From Actinomycetes bacterium (GTDB lineage: Bacteria; Actinomycetota; Actinomycetes; Actinomycetales; Microbacteriaceae), in NCBI GenBank assembly GCA_021793715.1, contig JAJYSF010000099.1:1-5319 (forward strand): a stretch of DNA of 5,319 nucleotides, in the 5' to 3' direction. Shown here one piece after another: positions 1-5,319 of this stretch (positions are counted from its first letter, which is position 1; every line of letters starts with the position of its first letter). Under the pieces are notes generated by a model. That model searched no databases, was not told where the DNA came from, and saw only the letters and a list, made by a program, of their open reading frames with translations. Position numbers and translations under genes: made by a program.

Positions 1-334
1 GATGTACCGCGACGATCTGGCTCAGCACCCGACGCGCGCGCCCCGACCGACCTCGATCCCGAGCGGCGGCATCGATCGCGCGACCGTGGTGCTCGTGGAC
101 GATGTGCTCTACTCGGGCCGCTCGATCCGCGCCGCGCTCGACGCACTCGGTGACATCGGCCGTCCCGCGACCGTGCGTCTCGCGATCCTCGTCGACCGCG
201 GACATCGCGAACTGCCGATCCGGCCCGACTTCGTCGGCAAGAATCTGCCGTCGGCGCGCTCGGAGCGCGTGAACGTCGCGCTCACCGAGATCGACGGCGT
301 CGACGAGGTCACGATCGAAGGGGCGGCCCGATGA
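1..334 (+). CDS. pyrR: PyrR, bifunctional pyrimidine operon regulator / uracil phosphoribosyltransferase (5'-truncated)
   Basis: This is the C-terminal 110 residues of PyrR, read from base 2; the gene begins upstream of the window. PyrR senses UMP/UTP versus PRPP and binds pyr mRNA to lower expression; many members also convert uracil and PRPP to UMP. The type I phosphoribosyltransferase PRPP loop is visible at fragment residues 30-40 ([11 protein letters not shown]), followed by the PyrR-typical [10 protein letters not shown] at 65-74 and FVGKN at 77-81. The ATG at base 2 is not taken as the start: MYRDD matches a core strand of the family (LYRDD in Bacillus PyrR), and family members are about 180 residues, so roughly 70 residues are missing. 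The stop at 332-334 overlaps the ATG of a possible mini-ORF, and pyrB follows 34 nt later. In mycobacteria PyrR is reported to act on translation of the operon leader; that leader is not in the window, so the mechanism here is inferred. Confidence 0.96.
   Translation, partial: MYRDDLAQHPTRAPRPTSIPSGGIDRATVVLVDDVLYSGRSIRAALDALGDIGRPATVRLAILVDRGHRELPIRPDFVGKNLPSARSERVNVALTEIDGVDEVTIEGAAR
317..323 (+). promoter_or_regulatory. Shine-Dalgarno-like GAAGGGG before the 331 ATG
   Basis: The purine run GAAGGGG lies inside the 3' end of pyrR, 7 nt before an ATG at 331-333 that overlaps the pyrR stop as ATGA. Its spacing is as good as that of the confirmed genes in this operon. It is the main reason to take the mini-ORF at 331-369 seriously. 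It encodes part of the conserved-length tail of PyrR, so it may be coincidental. Confidence 0.35.
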
Positions 335-369
335 GGCCGCGGCGACGCGCGAACGAGGGGAGCCGCTGA
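331..369 (+). CDS. possible 12-codon mini-ORF bridging pyrR and pyrB
   Basis: The reading frame is [12 protein letters not shown] followed by TGA. Its ATG overlaps the pyrR stop (ATGA at 331-334). The last base of its stop is the first base of the pyrB ATG (TGATG at 367-371). A Shine-Dalgarno-like GAAGGGG sits 7 nt upstream. Five of twelve codons are Arg (AGG, CGG, CGA, CGC, CGC), although high GC alone favours Arg codons. It could be a real coupling or leader peptide that carries ribosomes from pyrR to pyrB, or a chance frame in 34 nt of spacer. No homologue is recognised, and no function is claimed for the peptide itself. Confidence 0.25.
   Translation: MRPRRRANEGSR
355..362 (+). promoter_or_regulatory. 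pyrB ribosome binding site
   Basis: GAGGGGAG lies 6 nt upstream of the ATG at 369. It is the strongest Shine-Dalgarno match near this junction and fixes the pyrB start at MRHLL, the N-terminus usual for actinobacterial PyrB. Confidence 0.75.
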
Positions 370-1337
370 TGCGGCACCTCCTCGACACGCGCACGCTGAG
401 CCGTGACGCCGCGATCCGGATCCTCGACGTCGCGGAGGACATGGCCGCCACGCAGTCGCGCGACGTCAAGAAGCTGCCGACGCTGCGCGGCAAGACCGTC
501 GTTAACCTCTTCTTCGAGGATTCGACCCGTACCCGGATCTCGTTCGAGGCGGCCGCGAAGCGCCTGTCCGCCGATGTCATCAACTTCTCCGCGAAGGGCT
601 CGAGCGTCTCGAAGGGCGAGAGCCTGCAGGACACGGCGCAGACGCTCCAGGCAATGGCCGCCGACGCGGTCGTCGTGCGCCACGGCGCGTCCGGCGCGCC
701 GCGGACGCTCGCCACGAGCGGCTGGATCGACGCGGGCGTCGTTAACGCCGGCGACGGCACGCACGAGCACCCGACCCAGGCGCTCCTCGATGCGTTCACG
801 ATGCGGCGCCGCCGACACGGCGACGCCGGGCGGGGACGCGACCTCGACGGCTACCGCGTCGCGATCGTCGGGGATGTCCTGCACTCGCGTGTCGCGCGTT
901 CCAACGTGTGGCTGCTCGACGCGCTCGGCGCCGACGTGACCCTCGTCGCACCGCCGACCCTCGTCCCGCAGGACGTCTCGCGCTGGCCCGCCCGCGTCAT
1001 CTACGACCTCGACGAGGCCGTCGACTCCGCACCGGACGCGATCATGATGCTCCGCATCCAGTCGGAGCGTATGACCGGGTCGTTCTTCCCGAACGAACGC
1101 GAGTACGCCCGGCAGTGGGGCCTCGACCCCGTCAGGTTCGCACGGCTCTCGGGCGATACGATCGTGATGCACCCCGGGCCGATGAATCGCGGTCTCGAGA
1201 TCTGCGCCGAAGCGGCCGACTCGCCGCGTGCGACGATTCTCGAGCAGGTCGCGAACGGCGTCTCGGTGCGGATGGCCGTGCTGTATCTGCTGCTGGCCGG
1301 AGAGCTCTCCGGCGCCGACACGAAGGAGAACCGATGA
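369..1337 (+). CDS. pyrB: aspartate carbamoyltransferase catalytic subunit
   Basis: PyrB catalyses carbamoyl phosphate + L-aspartate to N-carbamoyl-L-aspartate + phosphate, the committed step of pyrimidine synthesis, in the cytosol. The 322 residues are close to the usual 305-320. The N-terminal carbamoyl-phosphate domain carries [13 protein letters not shown] (48-60), whose S-T-R-T-R binds phosphate. The mobile loop [11 protein letters not shown] (78-88) supplies the active-site Ser and Lys, and HPTQAL is at 134-139. The C-terminal aspartate domain carries [12 protein letters not shown] (168-179), the aspartate-binding MLRIQSERM (227-235) and MHPGPMNRG (267-275). All expected catalytic motifs are intact. 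The start is set by the GAGGGGAG ribosome site and the family N-terminus MRHLL. No pyrI regulatory-chain gene is adjacent, so the enzyme is probably a plain catalytic trimer or associates with PyrC; both are inferences. The stop overlaps the pyrC start by 4 nt. Confidence 0.98.
   Translation: MRHLLDTRTLSRDAAIRILDVAEDMAATQSRDVKKLPTLRGKTVVNLFFEDSTRTRISFEAAAKRLSADVINFSAKGSSVSKGESLQDTAQTLQAMAADAVVVRHGASGAPRTLATSGWIDAGVVNAGDGTHEHPTQALLDAFTMRRRRHGDAGRGRDLDGYRVAIVGDVLHSRVARSNVWLLDALGADVTLVAPPTLVPQDVSRWPARVIYDLDEAVDSAPDAIMMLRIQSERMTGSFFPNEREYARQWGLDPVRFARLSGDTIVMHPGPMNRGLEICAEAADSPRATILEQVANGVSVRMAVLYLLLAGELSGADTKENR
1323..1330 (+). promoter_or_regulatory. pyrC ribosome binding site
   Basis: AAGGAGAA, with its GGAG core at 1325-1328, lies 5 nt before the ATG core spacing to 1334 and inside the end of pyrB. 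It decides the pyrC start: the same frame stays open far upstream (to 908), but that stretch is only a shadow of pyrB. Confidence 0.8.
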
Positions 1338-2641
1338 GCGAGGTGCTCCTGATCCGTGGGGCCGCGATCGAAGGCGACCAGCGCGCCGACATCCTCATCG
1401 AGGGCGACGTCATCGTCGAGGTCGGCGCGGGGATCGACCGCGCGGGCGCACGCGTCATCGACGCCGTCGGACTCATCGCCCTCCCGGCGCTCGTCGACAT
1501 GCACGTGCACCTGCGCGAGCCCGGCTTCGAGGCGAGCGAGACCGTACTGACGGGCACGCGCGCCGCGGCGGCTGGCGGCTTCGGCGCGGTCTTCGCGATG
1601 CCGAACACCAACCCGGTCGCCGACACCGCCGGCGTCGTCGAGCAGGAGTTCGCGCTCGGCCAGGCCGCCGGTTACGCGACGGTGCAGCCCATCGGCGCCG
1701 TGACGGTCGGTCGGCAGGGCGAGCGGCTCGCAGAACTCGGCGCCATGGCGGCCTCACGCGCCGGCGTGCGCGTCTTCAGTGACGACGGCACGTGCGTCGC
1801 GGATCCGCTCATCATGCGCCGCGCGCTCGAATATGTGAAGTCGTTCGGCGGCGTCATCGCTCAGCATGCGGAGGATCCGCGACTCACCGAGGGCGCGCAG
1901 ATGAACGAGGGCGCCGTCTCGGCCGAGCTCGGGCTCGCAGGCTGGCCGGCGGTCGCCGAGGAATCGATCATCGCGCGCGATGTGCTCCTCGCCGAGCATG
2001 TCGGCTCTCGTCTGCACGTGTGTCACCTCTCGACCGCGGGATCCGTCGACATCATCCGTTGGGCCAAGAAGCGCGGTGTGGACGTGACGGCCGAGGTGAC
2101 GCCGCATCACCTGCTCTTGACCGAGGAGCTCGTGCGCGGATACGACGCGACGTTCAAGGTCAATCCGCCGCTGCGTCGCGAAGAGGACGTCCTCGCGGTA
2201 CGCGCGGGCCTCGCCGACGGCACGATCGACATCGTCGCGACCGACCATGCTCCGCACACGCACGAGACGAAGTCGACCGAGTGGGCGGCGGCCGCGCACG
2301 GCATGGTGGGGCTCGAGAGCGCCCTGCGCGTCGTGCACGAGACGATGGTGACGCCGGGACAGCTCGACTGGTCCGACGTCGCACGCGTCATGTCGCGGAC
2401 GCCGGCGCGCATCGGCTCCCTCGCGGGCCACGGCACGCCGATCGCCGCGGGACAGCCGGCGGAGATCACGCTGTACGACCCGGCGCCGAAGGCCGAGTTC
2501 TCGACCGCGGATCTGCGCGGGCGCAGCAAGAACTCGCCGTTCACGGGCCGCGTGCTCCCGGGCAGCGTCCGCTGGACGATCCACCGAGGCCGCCCCACAC
2601 TCGCTGACGGCGAGCTGGTCGACCTCGAGGCGGCCGCATGA
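1334..2641 (+). CDS. pyrC: dihydroorotase, class I
   Basis: PyrC reversibly cyclises N-carbamoyl-L-aspartate to L-dihydroorotate, the third step of the pathway, using zinc in an amidohydrolase TIM barrel. The 435 residues match class I enzymes (about 420-450) rather than the shorter E. coli class II form (about 350). Visible motifs are [10 protein letters not shown] (55-64), with metal ligands H57 and H59 and substrate-binding R61; AMPNTNP (88-94); FSDDG (148-152), with D151 in the place of the bridging acidic ligand; QHAED (177-181) with H178; HVCHLST (228-234) with H231; KVNPPLR (275-281); and ATDHAPH (302-308) with catalytic D304. All ligands are present, so this is not one of the inactive dihydroorotase-like partners seen beside some PyrB proteins. 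The start at 1334 overlaps the pyrB stop (ATGA) behind AAGGAGAA. The stop overlaps the next gene by 4 nt. Hydantoinase or allantoinase are related alternatives, but the operon setting and HLREPG motif make dihydroorotase near certain. Confidence 0.98.
   Translation: MSEVLLIRGAAIEGDQRADILIEGDVIVEVGAGIDRAGARVIDAVGLIALPALVDMHVHLREPGFEASETVLTGTRAAAAGGFGAVFAMPNTNPVADTAGVVEQEFALGQAAGYATVQPIGAVTVGRQGERLAELGAMAASRAGVRVFSDDGTCVADPLIMRRALEYVKSFGGVIAQHAEDPRLTEGAQMNEGAVSAELGLAGWPAVAEESIIARDVLLAEHVGSRLHVCHLSTAGSVDIIRWAKKRGVDVTAEVTPHHLLLTEELVRGYDATFKVNPPLRREEDVLAVRAGLADGTIDIVATDHAPHTHETKSTEWAAAAHGMVGLESALRVVHETMVTPGQLDWSDVARVMSRTPARIGSLAGHGTPIAAGQPAEITLYDPAPKAEFSTADLRGRSKNSPFTGRVLPGSVRWTIHRGRPTLADGELVDLEAAA
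2627..2630 (+). promoter_or_regulatory. weak ribosome binding site for the membrane protein gene
   Basis: GAGG lies 7 nt before the ATG at 2638, inside the end of pyrC. It is weaker than the sites before pyrB, pyrC and carA, which suggests that translation of this gene depends largely on ribosomes finishing pyrC. Confidence 0.5.
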
Positions 2642-3138
2642 GCCCCGCCGGTGCCGTCGCCGTGATGATCGCGGTCGCCGTCATCGCGCTCGGCCTCATG
2701 GCGTGGGGCTGGATCCGCAGGTCGCGACGCGATCGGGGCGTGGCCGTGCCCCTCGGCGACGCCGTCGGGGAGACGACGTTCTCCGCACCGGCGCTGTACG
2801 TCGCGACCACCGTGCACGACGCCCCGCTCGACCGCGTCGTCGCCCGTCCTCTCGCGTTCCGGGCGCGCGCCGACGTCACGGTGACGACGAGTGGCCTCGG
2901 CCTCGCTCTCGCGGGCGAGCCGGCCGTGTTCATCTCCGCGCACGCGCTCGTCGGGGCGGGTCGCGCGACGTGGACGATCGACCGGGTCGTCGAGACGGAC
3001 GGACTCGTGCTCGTCGCATGGACCGACGGCTCCCGCACGCTCGACACCTACATCCGGCTCACGGACGACGACCCTGCCGCGTTCGTGGCGGCCATCGACG
3101 ACATCTCCGCACCGACCATCACAGGAGCGACATCATGA
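2638..3138 (+). CDS. small single-pass membrane protein of the pyr operon (Rv1382-position, PH-like domain family)
   Basis: The function is unknown. The 166-residue product has a hydrophobic helix at about residues 4-26, immediately followed by the basic stretch RRSRRDR (27-33). By the positive-inside rule this places the remaining ~135 residues in the cytoplasm, with the helix as an uncleaved anchor; no lipobox or clear signal-peptidase site is seen. The soluble part alternates short beta-like hydrophobic stretches (LYVATTV, VTVTTSGLGLALA, AVFISA, ATWTIDRVV, LVLVAWTD) and ends in a short helix-like segment (PAAFVAAIDDI), which fits a small beta-barrel or PH-like fold. I recall actinobacterial proteins at this position being annotated as PH-like domain or export/membrane proteins, such as Rv1382 in M. 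tuberculosis; that link rests on position and architecture, not alignment. The protein contains no Lys, Asn, Gln or Cys. It overlaps pyrC and carA by 4 nt each, so it is made together with the pathway enzymes. A transporter role is unlikely with one helix. Confidence 0.85.
   Translation: MSPAGAVAVMIAVAVIALGLMAWGWIRRSRRDRGVAVPLGDAVGETTFSAPALYVATTVHDAPLDRVVARPLAFRARADVTVTTSGLGLALAGEPAVFISAHALVGAGRATWTIDRVVETDGLVLVAWTDGSRTLDTYIRLTDDDPAAFVAAIDDISAPTITGATS
3123..3127 (+). promoter_or_regulatory. carA ribosome binding site
   Basis: AGGAG lies 7 nt before the ATG at 3135, within the last codons of the membrane protein gene. It fixes the carA start; the frame is open further upstream only as a shadow of the preceding gene. 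Confidence 0.75.
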
Positions 3139-4305
3139 CCCCCACCCGTTCCCGCTCACCGCTCCTCGATCGCGACCCGGCCGTGCTCGTCCTCGAGGAC
3201 GGCTCGCGTCACGAGGGCTACGCGTACGGCGCGCGCGGCACGACGATCGGTGAGGTCGTCTTCACGACGGGCATGAGCGGCTACCAGGAGACGCTCACCG
3301 ACCCGTCCTACGTCGGCCAGATCGTGCTGCAGACCGCGCCGCACATCGGCAACACCGGTGTGAACCACGACGACCCGGAATCCCGCCGCATCTGGGCCGA
3401 GGGCTACATTGTTCGCGACCCATCGCGGATGGCCTCGAGCTGGCGCGCCGACGGCACACTCGACGACGCGCTCGAGAGCGACGGCATCGTGGCGATCGCC
3501 GGCGTCGACACCCGGGCGATCACCCGCCGCATCCGGTCCGAGGGCTCCATGCGTGGAGCGATCTTCTCCGGCGACGCCGCGAGCCAGGACGCTGAGGAGC
3601 AACTCGCCGCGGTGCGCGGATCCGCCAAGATGGCCGGGCGCAACCTCTCCCGCGAGGTCTCGGTCGAGACGGCCTACATCACGCCGGCCGTCGGGGAGCG
3701 CATCGGGAACCTCGCGGTCCTCGATCTCGGCATCAAGCAGGCGACGGTCGACAACCTCGCGCGACGAGGGTTCGACGTCCACGTGCTCCCGCAGTCGTCG
3801 TCCTACGAGGACGTGCGGGCGACGGAGCCGGTCGCACTGTTCTTCTCGAATGGCCCCGGCGACCCCGCCGCCTCCGACACCCACGTCGACCTGCTGCAGC
3901 GGGCGCTCCGCGACGGGCTGCCGTTCTTCGGCATCTGCTTCGGCAACCAGCTGTTCGGTCGCGCGCTCGGCCTCGACACGTACAAGCTCCCGTTCGGTCA
4001 TCGCGGGGTCAACCAGCCCGTGCTCGACCGTTCGACGGGACGCGTCGAGATCACGTCGCACAACCACGGCTTCGCCGTGGACGCGCCGAGAGAGGGCACC
4101 TTCGACAGCCCGGCGGGTTTCGGGCGCGTCGAGGTGAGCCACATCGGCCTCAACGACGATGTCGTCGAGGGGCTCCGGGCGCTCGACATCCCCGCATTCT
4201 CGGTGCAGTACCACCCCGAGGCCGCGGGCGGCCCGAACGACGCCAACTACCTCTTCGATCGCTTCCGCGATCTCGTCATCGACAGCCTCAGCAAGAAGGG
4301 CGCAC

Positions 4306-4313
<8 letters not shown>
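3135..4313 (+). CDS. carA: carbamoyl-phosphate synthetase small (glutaminase) subunit
   Basis: CarA hydrolyses glutamine and passes ammonia through an internal tunnel to CarB, which makes carbamoyl phosphate for both pyrimidine and arginine synthesis. The 392 residues match the family (about 360-400). The N-terminal CPSase small-chain domain covers roughly 15-150, with [19 protein letters not shown] (41-59), HIGNTGVN (70-77) and [12 protein letters not shown] (123-134). The C-terminal class I glutamine amidotransferase domain, about 192-385, carries SNGPGDP (238-244), the nucleophile C268 in GICFGNQ (266-272), SHNHGFAVD (308-316), and H360 and E362 in QYHPEA. The Cys-His-Glu triad is complete. 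GICFGNQ replaces the GICLGHQ of E. coli; I recall this form as usual in Actinobacteria. The start overlaps the preceding stop as ATGA, behind AGGAG. The stop TAA lies inside carB, an 8-nt overlap. Confidence 0.98.
4293..4300 (+). promoter_or_regulatory. carB ribosome binding site
   Basis: AAGAAGGG lies 5 nt before the ATG at 4306, within the last codons of carA. Together with the conserved N-terminus MPKRDDI it fixes the carB start. Confidence 0.7.

Positions 4314-5319
<1,006 letters not shown>

Noticed and set aside
2..4. ATG at base 2 as the true start of pyrR
   Set aside because: The Met precedes YRDD, a core strand of the PyrR fold; starting there would remove the N-terminal third of the enzyme. 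The gene is cut by the window edge.
335..368. PyrR-binding loop or attenuator terminator in the pyrR-pyrB spacer
   Set aside because: The Bacillus pyr operon has a PyrR-controlled attenuator at this junction, but 34 nt is too short for it, and there is no U-run or recognisable PyrR-binding stem-loop.
498..746. Repeated GTCGTTAAC at 498-506 and 738-746 within pyrB
   Set aside because: Both copies encode Val-Val-Asn in conserved parts of PyrB and share an unusual GTT codon. Two 9-nt matches without flanking similarity are best read as coincidence.
908..1333. Upstream extension of the pyrC reading frame into pyrB
   Set aside because: The extension is Arg-rich shadow sequence of pyrB. Class I dihydroorotase begins just before the first beta strand, matching the ATG at 1334 with its good ribosome site.
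1754..2584. 276-residue open frame on the - strand opposite pyrC
   Set aside because: It is antisense to conserved pyrC, low in complexity and without family motifs or operon context; it is a composition artefact. The same holds for the - strand frames at 309-1172, 2107-2943 and 4288-5094.

Overview
The window is a gene-dense stretch of a high-GC bacterial chromosome, all on the + strand. It holds most of a de novo pyrimidine (UMP) biosynthesis operon. G/C-rich third codon positions, ATGA start/stop overlaps and the order pyrR-pyrB-pyrC-(small membrane protein)-carA-carB point to an actinobacterium. From memory, the same order occurs at Mycobacterium tuberculosis Rv1379-Rv1384. The protein wording resembles the Microbacteriaceae, but that assignment is an impression, not a search result.

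Layout: (1) 1-334, the C-terminal part of pyrR, a PRPP-binding RNA regulator whose 5' end lies outside the window. (2) 331-369, a possible 12-codon, Arg-rich mini-ORF bridging pyrR and pyrB. (3) 369-1337, pyrB, aspartate carbamoyltransferase. (4) 1334-2641, pyrC, a class I dihydroorotase. (5) 2638-3138, a 166-residue protein with one N-terminal membrane helix, in the position of Rv1382. (6) 3135-4313, carA, the glutaminase subunit of carbamoyl-phosphate synthetase. (7) 4306 to the window end, the first 338 codons of carB, the large synthetase subunit.

Together CarA and CarB make carbamoyl phosphate from glutamine, bicarbonate and ATP. PyrB joins it to aspartate, and PyrC closes the ring to dihydroorotate. 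The later steps (pyrD, pyrE, pyrF) are not in the window. All active-site residues checked are present in PyrB, PyrC, CarA and the visible part of CarB, so the genes look functional.

The only gap between confident genes is 34 nt (335-368). Every other junction overlaps by 4 or 8 nt behind a Shine-Dalgarno-like sequence, so the mRNA is probably polycistronic and translationally coupled. No promoter, terminator, RNA gene, mobile element or CRISPR array is visible. The control region, probably an mRNA leader, should lie upstream of pyrR.

This is mainly an ordinary housekeeping operon. The items most worth a second look are the pyrR-pyrB junction and the uncharacterised membrane protein embedded in the pathway.
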